A stretch of DNA of 64,000 nt from contig NZ_ML133857.1 in assembly GCF_003994255.1 (NCBI RefSeq), positions 62,001 through 126,000 of the forward strand, read 5' to 3'. A model generated the notes under the pieces. That model was not told the DNA's origin. It did not search any database and was given only the letters and a program-made list of their open reading frames with translations. Below are positions 51,840-60,801 of the stretch, piece after piece. Source of the DNA: Brachybacterium paraconglomeratum (GTDB lineage Bacteria > Actinomycetota > Actinomycetes > Actinomycetales > Dermabacteraceae). The translations under genes were made by a program, and so were the position numbers. The first letter of the stretch is position 1, and every line of letters begins with the position of its first letter.

Positions 51840-52685
51840 ATGACCCACATCTCCCGCCGCACCACTCTGCTCGCCTCCGGCGCGGGCCTCGCCGCGCTCG
51901 CCCTCGCCGCCTGCGGCGCCGGCGGCAACGAGGGGCCGACGGAGGAGAACGGCGTGACCACGATCCGCATCGGCGCCTCCCCGGCCCCGCACGCCCAGAT
52001 CCTCACCTTCGTGAAGGACAACCTCGCCGAGGGCGCGGGCCTCGCGCTCGAGATCAGCGAGTACACCGACTACCAGCTGCCCAACCAGGCGCTGAACGAC
52101 GGCGACCTCGACGCGAACTTCTACCAGACCCCCGCCTTCCTCGAGGGGCAGATGTCGGAGAAGGGCTACGACTTCCACGCCTTCGAGGGCGTCCACGTCG
52201 AGCCGCTCGGCGTCTACTCCGAGACCCTCACCTCGCTCGACGAGCTGCAGGACGGGGACGAGGTCGCGATCGCGAACGACCCCACCAACCGCGGCCGCGG
52301 GCTGGACCTGCTCGCCGCCAACGGCGTGATCACCCTCGCCGACGGCGTCGCCCCCACCTCGGCCACCACCGGCGACATCGCCGAGAACCCGAAGAACCTG
52401 CAGTTCACCGAGCTCGAGGCCGCGCAGATCCCGCGCTCCCTCGCCGACTTCGCGATCGCCGTCGTCAACGGCAACTACGCCCTCGAGGCGGGCCTGAACC
52501 CCTCCGAGGAGGCCATCGTCATCGAGGAGGGCGAGGGCAACCCGAACGCGAACATGATGGTGGTGCGCACCGCCGACGCGGAGAACGAGGCCCTCGTGAA
52601 GCTCGACGAGCTGCTCCACAGCGACGAGGTGCGCGCCTTCATCGAGGAGACCTACACCGACGGCTCGGTCATCCCCGCCTTCTGA
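51840..52685 (+). CDS. metQ: Methionine-binding lipoprotein MetQ
   Basis: The 281-residue protein begins with a lipoprotein signal, LAAC with C25. IRIGASPAPHAQILTFVKDN, ISEYTDYQLPNQALNDGDLD then ANFYQTPAFLE are hallmarks of NlpA/MetQ proteins. It supplies methionine to MetNI. The order metN-metI-metQ is typical. Confidence 0.95.
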   Translation: MTHISRRTTLLASGAGLAALALAACGAGGNEGPTEENGVTTIRIGASPAPHAQILTFVKDNLAEGAGLALEISEYTDYQLPNQALNDGDLDANFYQTPAFLEGQMSEKGYDFHAFEGVHVEPLGVYSETLTSLDELQDGDEVAIANDPTNRGRGLDLLAANGVITLADGVAPTSATTGDIAENPKNLQFTELEAAQIPRSLADFAIAVVNGNYALEAGLNPSEEAIVIEEGEGNPNANMMVVRTADAENEALVKLDELLHSDEVRAFIEETYTDGSVIPAF

Positions 52686-52709
52686 GCCCGGGCTCAGTAG
52701 CCTGGGGCG

Positions 52710-53486
52710 ATGAGCCCCGACCAGCACCAGCGTCCCCTGTCCGGCCGCAAGGCCCTCATCACGGGAGCGAGCCGAGGGATCGGCGCCGATATCGCCCGCG
52801 CCTACGCGGCGGCCGGCGCCGATCTGGTGCTCACCGCCCGCGACGGCGCCGTCCTGGCTGCGCCCGCCGAGCGACTGGCCGCCGAACACCGCGTCCGCAC
52901 GGTGGTCCTCTCCGCGGACCTCGCCGACCCGGACGTCCCGGACCGCCTCTGGGACGAGGCGAGCGGGCTGATGGAGGGACTGGACGTGCTGGTGAACAAC
53001 GCCGGCCTGTCCCATCCGGAGACGGTCGAGGCGCTCGAGACCGCCCGCTTCGACGAGACGCTGCAGGTGAACCTGCGCGCCCCCGCACTGCTCGCGGCAC
53101 GGGCCGGCGCGGCGATGGCGGCCTCCGGCGGCGGGGCGATCCTCACCATCGCCTCCGCCGCCGCGCTGCGCCCCCTGGTCGAGCACTTCGCCTACTCGAC
53201 CGCGAAGGCGGGCCTCGTGATGGCCACCCGCACCCTCGCGCTCGAGCTGGGGGAGCGGGGCGTGCGCGCCAACTCGATCTGTCCCACCGTGGTGCTCACC
53301 GACATGGGGCAGAAGGTGTGGGGTGAGCAGCCGGACAAGGCCGCGCCGATGCTCGCGCGGATCCCGCAGTCCCGCTTCGCCCAGCCGCGCGAGGTCTCCG
53401 ACGTCGCGGTCTGGCTCGCCTCGGACGCCGCCTCGATGATCAACGGCGCTGAGATCCCGGTCGACGGCGGGTACCTGGTCAGCTGA
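52710..53486 (+). CDS. Short-chain dehydrogenase/reductase
   Basis: The 258-residue classical SDR has TGASRGIG (18-25) for NAD(P) binding, NNAG (96-99), and the catalytic S149, Y162 and K166 (FAYSTAKAG). The C-terminal INGAEIPVDGGYLVS is typical of FabG-like members. R22 and R44 favour NADPH. The substrate is unknown. TAGCCT (52698-52703) lies 6 nt before the ATG, so the gene has its own leaderless promoter rather than depending on metQ. Confidence 0.93.
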   Translation: MSPDQHQRPLSGRKALITGASRGIGADIARAYAAAGADLVLTARDGAVLAAPAERLAAEHRVRTVVLSADLADPDVPDRLWDEASGLMEGLDVLVNNAGLSHPETVEALETARFDETLQVNLRAPALLAARAGAAMAASGGGAILTIASAAALRPLVEHFAYSTAKAGLVMATRTLALELGERGVRANSICPTVVLTDMGQKVWGEQPDKAAPMLARIPQSRFAQPREVSDVAVWLASDAASMINGAEIPVDGGYLVS

Positions 53487-53504
53487 GCGCCCGACCGCGG
53501 CCCG

Positions 53505-55616
53505 TCAGAGCAGCTCGATCGCCCCCAGCTGGTCCAGCAGCCAGGCCAGCTCGTCGGCCCGCTGCTCCCACTTGCGGTACCGGCCTGAGCGGCCGCCGTG
53601 CCCGGCGACCATCTCGCAGCGGAACACGATCGGGCGCTCGGCCTGGTCGGAGGTGACCGTCTCGCGCAGGCGCGCGACCCACTTGGCGGGCTCGACGAAG
53701 AACACGCGCGTGTCGTTCAGCGAGGTCGAGGCGAAGATCGCCGGGTACTCCACCGCCTGCACGTTCTCGTAGGGCGTGTACTCCTTCATGTACTCGTACA
53801 CGGACGGGTCGTGCAGCGGGTCGCCCCACTCCTCCCACTCACCGACGGTCAGCGGCAGCGAGGGATCCAGGATCGTGGTCAGCGCGTCCACGAAGGGCAC
53901 CCCGGCGATGATCGCCCGGAACCGCTCCGGGGCGAGGTTCGCGACCGCGCCCATCAGCAGCCCGCCCGCGCTGCGGCCCTCGGCCCCGAGCCGGGCCGGG
54001 TCCACGAGGCCGCTCGCGCCGAGATGCTCCGCCGCGGCGTCGAAGTCGCTGAAGGAGTTCTTCTTCTCCTGCAGCTTGCCGTGGTCGTACCAGTCGCGGC
54101 CCATCTCGCCGCCGCCGCGCACGTGCGCGATCGCGATGACCACCCCGCGGTCCAGGAGCGAGAGCCGTGTCGGCACGAAGGACGGGTCGATCGAGACCTC
54201 GTAGGAGCCGTAGCCGTACAGGTAGCCCGGCGCGGTCCCATCGGCCGCGACCTCCTTCCGCGCGACGACGGAGAGCGGGATCGCGGTCCCGTCGGCCGCC
54301 GTCGCCCACTCCCGACGCTCCACGTACAGCGAGGGGTCGTAGCGCGGCACCGGGGTGACGCGCAGGATCTCGGTCGCACCGGTGGCGACCTCCCGCTCGG
54401 CGACGGTGGGCGGGGTGAGCAGGCTGGTGAGCTCGTAGCGCACCGCCTGCTGGTCCCAGTTCGGGTTCGCGTCGAGCTCGACGGTGTCCAGCTCCCCGCC
54501 GTGGGTGAGGTCCTCGGCCTGATCGAGCCGCAGCGACCCGTCGGCCGCCCGCGGGATGATCCGCACCGAGGCGAGCCCGCCGGCGCGCAGCTCGAGCGCG
54601 ACGAAGCCCGCGAACGACTCCACCGCCAGCAGCCGCTCGCCCTCGCCGGCGACCAGCAGCTCCTCCCACTGGTCCGGGGCCTCGAGCGGCGCCTGCGCGA
54701 GCGCGAAGCCGGTGTGCCCGTCGTTGTGCACCACCAGCAGGCGGTCCCCGGCGTGCTCGACCGCGTAGTCCACGCCGTCACGCCGCCCGCCCGCGGGCAC
54801 CGGCGCGGACTCGGGCGCGGCGAGGTCCAGCAGCCACGCCTCCGCCGTCGTGGTGGAGGCGGACTGGATGACGAGGGTCGTCTCGTCGCGGGAGCGCTCG
54901 AAGCCGATCATGAACCGCTCGTCGCCCTCCTCGAGCACGAGCACGTCCTCGGCCGGATCGGCGCCGATCCGATGGCGCCAGACCTGGTGCTGCCGCCAGG
55001 CGTCGTCGACCCGCGCGTAGAACAGCCACTGCTGATCGGTGGAGAACGCGATGCCGTAGCCGGTGCCGGCCACGGACTCGTCGAGCACCTCGCCGGCGGA
55101 GAGGTCCAGGACCCGCAGCGTGAACCGCTCGTCCCCGGCGGTGTCCACCGCATAGGCGAGCAGGTTGTGGTCGGGGGAGAGAGTCAGCCCGCCGAGGGAG
55201 TAGAACTCGTGCCCCGCGGCCTCGGCCTGGGCGTCCAGCAGCACCTGCTCGCTCTCGAGCATCACCCCGGGCTCGACCTGCGGCATCGAGCCTGCGTCGG
55301 CGACGCGCGTGAACTTCGGGTAGTCGTCTCCGGCGGTGGTGCGGGTGATGTACCACCAGTCCCCGCGACGCACCGGCACCGACAGGTCCGTCTCCTGCGT
55401 GTGGCCGACGAACTCCTCCACCAGGCGCGCCCGGAGCGCGCCGAGGTGCGCGGTGCGGGCGTCGGCATAGGCGTTCTCCGCCTCGAGGTGCGCGATGACC
55501 TCGGGATCGGTCTTGTCGCGCATCCACTCGTACGGATCCACCACGACATCGCCGTGGTGGATCCGCTCGGTGGGACGGTGCTCGGGGGAGGGGGCGTCCG
55601 GGTGCTGGCTCGTCAT
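53505..55616 (-). CDS. S9 family oligopeptidase B-like protease
   Basis: The 703-residue protein has an N-terminal seven-bladed propeller (to about 420) and a C-terminal hydrolase domain. The triad is S549 in EGRSAGG, D635 in SLNDTRV and H673 in AGHGGRSGR. HVRGGGEMGRDWYDHGKL and PYENVQAVEYPAIF are conserved OpdB regions. It cleaves peptides after basic residues. TAGTCT lies 6 nt before the ATG, suggesting a leaderless mRNA. A degenerate paralogue lies immediately upstream, 16 nt away. Confidence 0.95.
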   Translation of the reverse strand: MTSQHPDAPSPEHRPTERIHHGDVVVDPYEWMRDKTDPEVIAHLEAENAYADARTAHLGALRARLVEEFVGHTQETDLSVPVRRGDWWYITRTTAGDDYPKFTRVADAGSMPQVEPGVMLESEQVLLDAQAEAAGHEFYSLGGLTLSPDHNLLAYAVDTAGDERFTLRVLDLSAGEVLDESVAGTGYGIAFSTDQQWLFYARVDDAWRQHQVWRHRIGADPAEDVLVLEEGDERFMIGFERSRDETTLVIQSASTTTAEAWLLDLAAPESAPVPAGGRRDGVDYAVEHAGDRLLVVHNDGHTGFALAQAPLEAPDQWEELLVAGEGERLLAVESFAGFVALELRAGGLASVRIIPRAADGSLRLDQAEDLTHGGELDTVELDANPNWDQQAVRYELTSLLTPPTVAEREVATGATEILRVTPVPRYDPSLYVERREWATAADGTAIPLSVVARKEVAADGTAPGYLYGYGSYEVSIDPSFVPTRLSLLDRGVVIAIAHVRGGGEMGRDWYDHGKLQEKKNSFSDFDAAAEHLGASGLVDPARLGAEGRSAGGLLMGAVANLAPERFRAIIAGVPFVDALTTILDPSLPLTVGEWEEWGDPLHDPSVYEYMKEYTPYENVQAVEYPAIFASTSLNDTRVFFVEPAKWVARLRETVTSDQAERPIVFRCEMVAGHGGRSGRYRKWEQRADELAWLLDQLGAIELL

Positions 55617-55632
55617 CCCTCGAGACTAGTCA

Positions 55633-57756
55633 TCATGCGAGGTCCGCGACGCCCAGCTGCTCCAGGAGCCAGGCGCCTCCTTCGACGCGGAGGTCATCGC
55701 CGTCCTCCAGGGAGTCCGCGACGCGCAGCAGGATCGGACGCTCGGCCGGATCGGAGGTGACCCGCTCCCGCAGCCGCGCCACCCAGATCGCCGCGCCGGA
55801 CGGCGGGTAGTCCGTGCCCTCGAGCGCGGTGAGCGCGAAGACGGCCGGGTACTCGGTCTCGCGGATGTTCTCCGCCGGGCTGCAGGCGCGGAGCGTCCGG
55901 TAGGCGGTCTCGTCCTCGGCCGGGTCCCCGAACTCGGTCCACTCCTCGAGGGTGAGCATCACCTCCGCGGCCAGCATCGTCTCCAGCGGGTCCACCAGCG
56001 GCGTCTCCGCGAGCACGGCCCGGAACAGCTCCGGCGCCCGGTTCACGGCCGCGCCGACGACCAGCGCGCCCGCCCCGGAGCCGACGGCGCCGATCCGGTC
56101 CGGCGCGGCCCAGCCGCTGGCGACCAGGTGATCCGCGCAGGCGACGAAATCGTCCACCGAGTGCGTCCGGCGCTGCCGACGGCCGTCGCGGTGCCACTGC
56201 GGCCCGAGCTCGCCGCCGCCGCGCACGTGCGCGACGGCCACGACGACGCCGCGGTCCGCGAGCGCGAGCACCTCGGGCTGCAGCAGCGGGTCGAGGGACT
56301 GGCCGAACACGCCGTGGCCGTGCAGCAGCACCGGGGCGGTGCCGTCGGCGACCACGTCGGCCCGGGCGATCAGCGAGATCGGGACGCGGGTGCGGTCGGG
56401 CGAGGTCGCCCACAGCCGCTTCTCGACGTACCGCGAGGCGTCGAGGCCGGGGACCTCGACGCGCTGCAGCACGTGCTGAGCGCCGCCGTCGAGCTCCACC
56501 CCGATCATGGTCGGCGGGGTGAGGAAGCTGTCCACCCGGCAGCGGACGGTGCGCTGATCCCAGTCGGGGGTGTGCTCCAGCCGCACCGCGTCCAGCGGGC
56601 CGTCGGTGACGATCTGTCGCACGGCGCCGACGTCGAGAGAGCCGTCGGCCCGGCGCGGGATCACCCGCACCGCCGGCAGGGCGCCGACGCGCAGCTGCAG
56701 CGCGACGAAGCCGGCGAAGGCCTCCACGGACTCGAAGCTCTCGCCCTCCTGCGCGTGCAGCAGGGGGGTCGCGCCCTCGGGCAGCGTCCCCGGCCCGAGC
56801 GGCGCCTCGGCGAGCACGCAGCGATGGGTGACGGGGTCCGCGTGCAGCAGCAGCAGCCGGTCGCCGGCATGCTCCACGACCGTGGAGCTGCCGGCCAGGC
56901 GGTCGGTGACCTGGACGGGCGTCGCCGTCGGTGCGGCGAGGTCCAGCGTCCACACCTCGGCGGCGACCGGCGAGGTCGAGCGGATCATCAGGGCGGACCC
57001 GTCCCGGGAGCGGCTCAGGGTGAGCTCGGACCAGTGGTCGGGCTCCTCGAGCAGCACCGGGTCCGTGGAGGGGTCGCTGCCCAGCACGTGGCGGCGCACC
57101 TCGGCGCGGCGCCCGAGATCGTCCAGACGGGTGTGGAGCAGCGCGGTCGAGTCCGCCGAGAACACGGCATCCGGCCCCGCGCCGTGCACGGAGTCGTCCA
57201 CGACCACGCCGGTCTCGGTGTCGGTGACCACGAGGCGGCAGCCGGCCGCGGCGGCCTCGGCCCGGGCGAGCAGGCGGTGGTCGGGGGAGAGGGCGATGCC
57301 CAGCACCCTCCGGCAGTCCTCCACGAGCACGCTTTCGCCGGGCAGCAGCTGCCCGGGGACGGGGACGGGGACGCCGGCCGGGCCGCGCACGGCCTCGCAG
57401 TCGCGGACGCGGGAGAAGGTGACGCCGTCCAGCGGGTGGGTGCGGTCGATGTACCACCAGCCGTCCAGCAGCACCGGCACCGACAGCTCCTGCGGGACCT
57501 CGTCCGCGAGGGTCTCCGCGAGGCGGGCACGCAGCGGCGCGAGCGCGGAGGTGGCGCGGTCGGTGTGCGCGTTCTCGGCGGCGAGGTGCTGGCGCACCTC
57601 GGCGGTGCGGATGCTGCGCAGCCAGCGGAAGGGCAGCTCGGCGGCGTCGCCGAAGAGGATGCGCTGGACGGGGCGGGGTTCGGGGCGGGGGGCGAGGAGG
57701 GTCTCCGCGGCGTGCAGCGGGGGGTGCGGGGCGGCGGGGACGAGGTGATCGGTCAT
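55633..57756 (-). CDS. S9 oligopeptidase B paralogue lacking the catalytic triad (pseudoprotease)
   Basis: The 707-residue protein aligns with the neighbouring peptidase over its whole length (AVAHVRGGGELGPQWHRDGR, SPAENIRETEYPAVFALTAL, IWVARLRERVTSDPAERPIL). The nucleophile position is G561 (VGSGAGA in place of EGRSAGG), the acid is G647 (LEGTDY in place of LNDTRV), and the histidine position is D685. The propeller is kept. ATG 57756 follows GAGAGGAA. The frame is intact with normal codon use, so it is not decaying. It may bind peptides or regulate its active neighbour. Confidence 0.85.
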   Translation of the reverse strand: MTDHLVPAAPHPPLHAAETLLAPRPEPRPVQRILFGDAAELPFRWLRSIRTAEVRQHLAAENAHTDRATSALAPLRARLAETLADEVPQELSVPVLLDGWWYIDRTHPLDGVTFSRVRDCEAVRGPAGVPVPVPGQLLPGESVLVEDCRRVLGIALSPDHRLLARAEAAAAGCRLVVTDTETGVVVDDSVHGAGPDAVFSADSTALLHTRLDDLGRRAEVRRHVLGSDPSTDPVLLEEPDHWSELTLSRSRDGSALMIRSTSPVAAEVWTLDLAAPTATPVQVTDRLAGSSTVVEHAGDRLLLLHADPVTHRCVLAEAPLGPGTLPEGATPLLHAQEGESFESVEAFAGFVALQLRVGALPAVRVIPRRADGSLDVGAVRQIVTDGPLDAVRLEHTPDWDQRTVRCRVDSFLTPPTMIGVELDGGAQHVLQRVEVPGLDASRYVEKRLWATSPDRTRVPISLIARADVVADGTAPVLLHGHGVFGQSLDPLLQPEVLALADRGVVVAVAHVRGGGELGPQWHRDGRRQRRTHSVDDFVACADHLVASGWAAPDRIGAVGSGAGALVVGAAVNRAPELFRAVLAETPLVDPLETMLAAEVMLTLEEWTEFGDPAEDETAYRTLRACSPAENIRETEYPAVFALTALEGTDYPPSGAAIWVARLRERVTSDPAERPILLRVADSLEDGDDLRVEGGAWLLEQLGVADLA

Positions 57757-57849
57757 CGGAGCGGTGTTCCTCTCGGGGTGGCCGGTGGGGGAGGATCCCG
57801 GTTCCGTGGCGTCTCGGCCGGACGGGCCACGGCGGGGCACTGCGGGTGA

Positions 57850-57996
57850 TCAGCTCTCCGGAGTCGGGACCCGATCGAGGAGGTCGGCGGAGACGGCGCC
57901 GCCGTGATCGGGACGCCCGCGCGCACGGACTCGACCGCGGCGAGGGGGAACGTGGTGGAGAGCGGAGAGCGCCCGGTGCGCCGGCGTGCCGTTCAT
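57850..57996 (-). CDS. Possible 48-aa small protein
   Basis: The frame begins MNGTPAHRALSALHHVPP with a good Shine-Dalgarno GGGGAGG 8 nt upstream, and ends 93 nt before the pseudoprotease ATG. It is rich in Arg and Pro. Third-position G/C is lower than in real genes here, so it may be chance. It could be a leader peptide of the pseudoprotease gene. Otherwise the 57757-58185 gap holds only the divergent promoter area. Confidence 0.3.
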   Translation of the reverse strand: MNGTPAHRALSALHHVPPRRGRVRARGRPDHGGAVSADLLDRVPTPES

Positions 57997-58078
57997 GGTG
58001 GGGACCCTCCCCTTTCTCGGAGCTGGTGCGACGGCCGCAGGGCCGTGCTGAAACGTCGTTCTGTGACATGCGCCATGG

Positions 58079-58125
58079 ACGCTACCCTCAGTGTTTTACA
58101 GGTATGTGAAAAGTCCTGAAAACGA
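58079..58125. promoter_or_regulatory. AT-rich divergent promoter area before the XRE gene
   Basis: On the minus strand, TAGCGT (58084-58079) fits a -10, with TTCACA 20 nt upstream of it. On the plus strand, TTTACA (58095-58100) may be a -35. TTTTACA and TGTGAAAA make an imperfect dyad between them, possibly the operator of the XRE regulator. Confidence 0.4.
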
Positions 58126-58185
58126 GTGCGCGCACCCTCGGCGGGGGATGATCGACGGAGTGCGGCTGGAGGAGGGCCAGACGAG

Positions 58186-59115
58186 ATGGCGACGGATGAC
58201 CACGGGAGGTTCGCTCCCGAGCTGCGCGCGGCGATCAAGCGCAGCGGGCTGACCCTCACCGTGATCTCCCAGCGTCTGCGCGCGCGCAACCGTCCCGTGA
58301 GCGTCGCGACGCTCAGCAACTGGCAGTCGGGCCGGAGCCTGCCCGGCGGTGACCAGTCCCTCGGTGTCGTCGCCGCCCTGGAGGAGCTGCTCGGGCGGCC
58401 CCCGGACTCGCTCGCGGAACTCGTCGGCGGGCCGCGACTGCAGGGGCGTGCGGTGCAGGAGATGAGCTTCGTCGGGCGTCCGTCCAGCCGTGAGGTCTTC
58501 CAGGAGGCGCTCGAGGAGCTCGGCTTCGCGAGCGCGCAGCAGTACGCGCACGAGCGCGTCATCCAACAGCTCGCGATCATCGACTCGACCCAGTCGGTGC
58601 AGCGCTTCGAGCACCGCATGACCGTGCGTGCGCTGGAGTCGGGGACCTGCCGGCTCCCGGCGGTGCACGTGCTGGGGCAGAACGAGCCCAACATCGCTCC
58701 CCGCTACATCGCGACCGAGGGCTGCACCATCAGGAGGCGCGTGGCCTGGCCCCGCCGCCGCGCCTACGGGGTCGAGTTCCTGCTCGACGGGCGCCTCGAC
58801 GCGGGCCAGGTCGCCACCTTCGCCTACCGGGTCGAGATGCACGCCAGCGCCACCGACGTCACGGGCAGCATGTACTCCGTCCCCCGACCCGCGAACGACG
58901 TGCTGCTCGAGGTCGAGTTCCGCGGCCCGCGCCGCCCCCTGGACTGCGAGCGCTACCGGCGCACGGACGCCGGTGAGACGGTCTCCTCCCTGCGGCTCGA
59001 CCACCGCGACCGCCTCCAGATCAGCGAGGCGCGCTTCGGGCCCGGCACCTTCGGCCTGCGCTGGTCCTGGGGCGCCGATGACGGCTTCGACGACGACTTC
59101 GACGACCTGTACTGA
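58186..59115 (+). CDS. XRE-type helix-turn-helix regulator with C-terminal beta-rich domain
   Basis: The protein has 309 residues. Residues 10-75 form a helix-turn-helix (LRAAIKRSGLTLTVISQRLR, VSVATLSNWQSGRSLPG). The rest is mainly beta strand (MTVRALESGTC, RAYGVEFLLDGRLDAGQVAT, DVLLEVEFRGP) with an acidic tail DDGFDDDFDDLY. I do not recognise the C-terminal domain. GGAGGA lies about 12 nt before the ATG. The gene diverges from the pseudoprotease unit and may control it. Confidence 0.85.
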   Translation: MATDDHGRFAPELRAAIKRSGLTLTVISQRLRARNRPVSVATLSNWQSGRSLPGGDQSLGVVAALEELLGRPPDSLAELVGGPRLQGRAVQEMSFVGRPSSREVFQEALEELGFASAQQYAHERVIQQLAIIDSTQSVQRFEHRMTVRALESGTCRLPAVHVLGQNEPNIAPRYIATEGCTIRRRVAWPRRRAYGVEFLLDGRLDAGQVATFAYRVEMHASATDVTGSMYSVPRPANDVLLEVEFRGPRRPLDCERYRRTDAGETVSSLRLDHRDRLQISEARFGPGTFGLRWSWGADDGFDDDFDDLY

Positions 59116-59173
59116 TCGGGTGACCACGGCGTATCCTGAGGCGACAGCACGGTCGCACGGGGAGGTGCGGGAC

Positions 59174-60061
59174 ATGGAGCCGTCCGCTCGGAGCATCCTG
59201 GTGGGATATGACGACACCAGCGCCGCGATGGCCGCCGTGCGCTGGGCCGCCGAGCTCGCCCATGACACCGGCGCCGGGATCCGCCTCCTGCACGCCTGGA
59301 CCTGGCCGCTGCTCGGACAGGGCCTGGCCGGCATCCCCGTGCTCGACCCCGCCGGTCCCCGCAACCAGGCCAGCCGCCTGCTGGACGACGCGGTCGAGCG
59401 TATCGCCGCCCGCCATCCCGACGTCCCGGTCACCGCCGAGCTCGTCGCCGGCATGCCGCGCGAGGTGCTCGAGGAGGCCTCCGCCGGTGCCGACCTGCTC
59501 GTCGTCGGTACCCGGGGGCTCGGCGCGGTGCTCGGGACGCTGCTGGGCTCCGTGAGCCGCGGGCTGCTCCACGACGCCGGCTGCCCCGTCGCGATCATCC
59601 GCTCGGACCAGCACCGAGCGGGCCCGGTGCTGGTCGCCTACGACGGCTCCGACACCGCCGGGGAGGCGGTCGACGTCGCCGCCGACCTCGCCGCGGCCTG
59701 GGGGTCGACGCTGCGCGTGGTGCACGTGCGCACCGTCCCCCACGCTCCCTACGGCAGCGGCGGGGAGGCCTGGGAGGCGGGGAAGGGCACCCGTGTCCTG
59801 CTCGACGAGGGCGTGGCCCGGGCGCGCGCCCGTCAGGCGAGGGTCGAGGTGCAGTCGCGTATGCTCGACGCCCGCACCGCTGCGGAGGGGCTGCTGGACG
59901 CGGCGGCCGGTGCGCGGATGCTGGTCCTCGGCCACCGCGGGCTGAGTCGGGGCCGCTTCGGCTCGACCGCCCATGCGACGGTGCTGCACGCCACCGGCAA
60001 CGTCACCGTGGTCCGCCACGCCTCCGAGGGCTGGGCGGCGGCGAACGAGGACGTGACGTGA
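59174..60061 (+). CDS. Double-domain universal stress protein
   Basis: The 295-residue protein has two Usp domains (about 6-140 and 150-286). The first has the ATP-binding pattern in VVGTRGLGAVLGTLLGSVS. The second reads LGHRGLSRGRFGSTAHATV with shorter spacing and may not bind ATP. ATG 59174 follows GGAGG; GTG 59165 in the same frame is possible. A TATCCT box lies at 59132-59137. Confidence 0.93.
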   Translation: MEPSARSILVGYDDTSAAMAAVRWAAELAHDTGAGIRLLHAWTWPLLGQGLAGIPVLDPAGPRNQASRLLDDAVERIAARHPDVPVTAELVAGMPREVLEEASAGADLLVVGTRGLGAVLGTLLGSVSRGLLHDAGCPVAIIRSDQHRAGPVLVAYDGSDTAGEAVDVAADLAAAWGSTLRVVHVRTVPHAPYGSGGEAWEAGKGTRVLLDEGVARARARQARVEVQSRMLDARTAAEGLLDAAAGARMLVLGHRGLSRGRFGSTAHATVLHATGNVTVVRHASEGWAAANEDVT

Positions 60062-60083
60062 CTCGCGTCCGACGCTCACCGGT

Positions 60084-60113
60084 TTGAACGCAGGGTGTCC
60101 ATGCGGTTATTCT
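60084..60113 (+). promoter_or_regulatory. Promoter of tRNA-Ser
   Basis: TTGAAC (60084-60089) and TATTCT (60108-60113) are separated by 18 nt. The predicted start is at the tRNA 5' end itself. Confidence 0.7.
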
Positions 60114-60120
60114 GCTCGAC

Positions 60121-60206
60121 GGTAGCGTGTCCGAGCGGCCGAAGGTGCATCACTCGAAATGATGTGTGGTTCATAGCCACCGCGGGTTCAAATCCCGCCG
60201 CTACCG
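60121..60206 (+). tRNA. tRNA-Ser (CGA anticodon)
   Basis: The 86-nt gene has acceptor arms GGTAGCG and CGCTACC, anticodon stem CATCA/TGATG around loop CTCGAAA (anticodon CGA, codon UCG), a class II variable arm, the T-loop GGTTCAAATCC, and discriminator G. The CCA end is not encoded. Confidence 0.97.
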
Positions 60207-60234
60207 CCCCTGACCTGGAGTTTCCTCCCGGTCG

Positions 60235-60269
60235 ACGAAGGCCCCCGCCGATCCGGCGGGGGCCTTCGT
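60235..60269. terminator. 16-bp hairpin terminator between tRNA-Ser and HPr gene
   Basis: A perfect stem (60235-60250 with 60254-60269), ACGAAGGCCCCCGCCG, has a three-base loop. It can end both the tRNA transcript and the convergent HPr transcript. Confidence 0.85.
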
Positions 60270-60291
60270 GCATGCGGCGGGCGGGGGGCGA

Positions 60292-60573
60292 TCAGCTCTC
60301 CTGGAACTCCTCGTCGAGGTTCGTCTCGAGCAGCGCCGCGAGGGCGTCCAGCGACTCCTCGGCGCCCTCGCCCTCGGCGCGCAGCGTGACCTCGTCGTCG
60401 AAGGCGACGTCGAGGGTGAGGAGCATGAGGATGCTCGAGGCCTTCACAGGGCCGGCGTCCGCGGTCTCGATGGTGACGGCGGCAGGCTGCTCGGACGCGG
60501 CCTGCGAGAAGAGTGCCGCCGGGCGGGCATGGAGGCCGCTCGCGCTCGCGACCTTCACGGTTCGTGCTGACAT
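60292..60573 (-). CDS. Phosphocarrier protein HPr
   Basis: The 93-residue PTS protein carries phosphate from EI to sugar-specific EIIA. The active-site histidine is H15 in SGLHARPAA. S46 in KASSILMLLTL is the regulatory site in firmicutes. It has the usual length. GAAAGG lies 8 nt before ATG 60573, and a TACCCT box at 60609-60604 is the likely -10. No ptsI gene is adjacent. Confidence 0.95.
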   Translation of the reverse strand: MSARTVKVASASGLHARPAALFSQAASEQPAAVTIETADAGPVKASSILMLLTLDVAFDDEVTLRAEGEGAEESLDALAALLETNLDEEFQES

Positions 60574-60801
60574 CTGGCAGGCCTTTCTCGACATGGTCGC
60601 CCCAGGGTAGCGCCGCGGAGTGCCCTCGCGGGCGTTCATCCGGTGTTGCCGCGCCGTTCACCGAGGTTTCCGACAGGTGGAGATCCCCCTTACATCCGTC
60701 CGAGAAGTGCGTTCGGGGGCGTCGGCGGGCGCTACGGTGGTGCGGGCCGTCAGGGGTGACGGAGCGGCGACGCGCTCGGGGGAGCCGCGTCCCGGGCCGT
60801 C

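Noticed and set aside
57846..58109. 87-aa Arg-rich frame on the plus strand
   Set aside because: It lacks a Shine-Dalgarno sequence, contains a run of seven Arg, and lies across the divergent promoter area.
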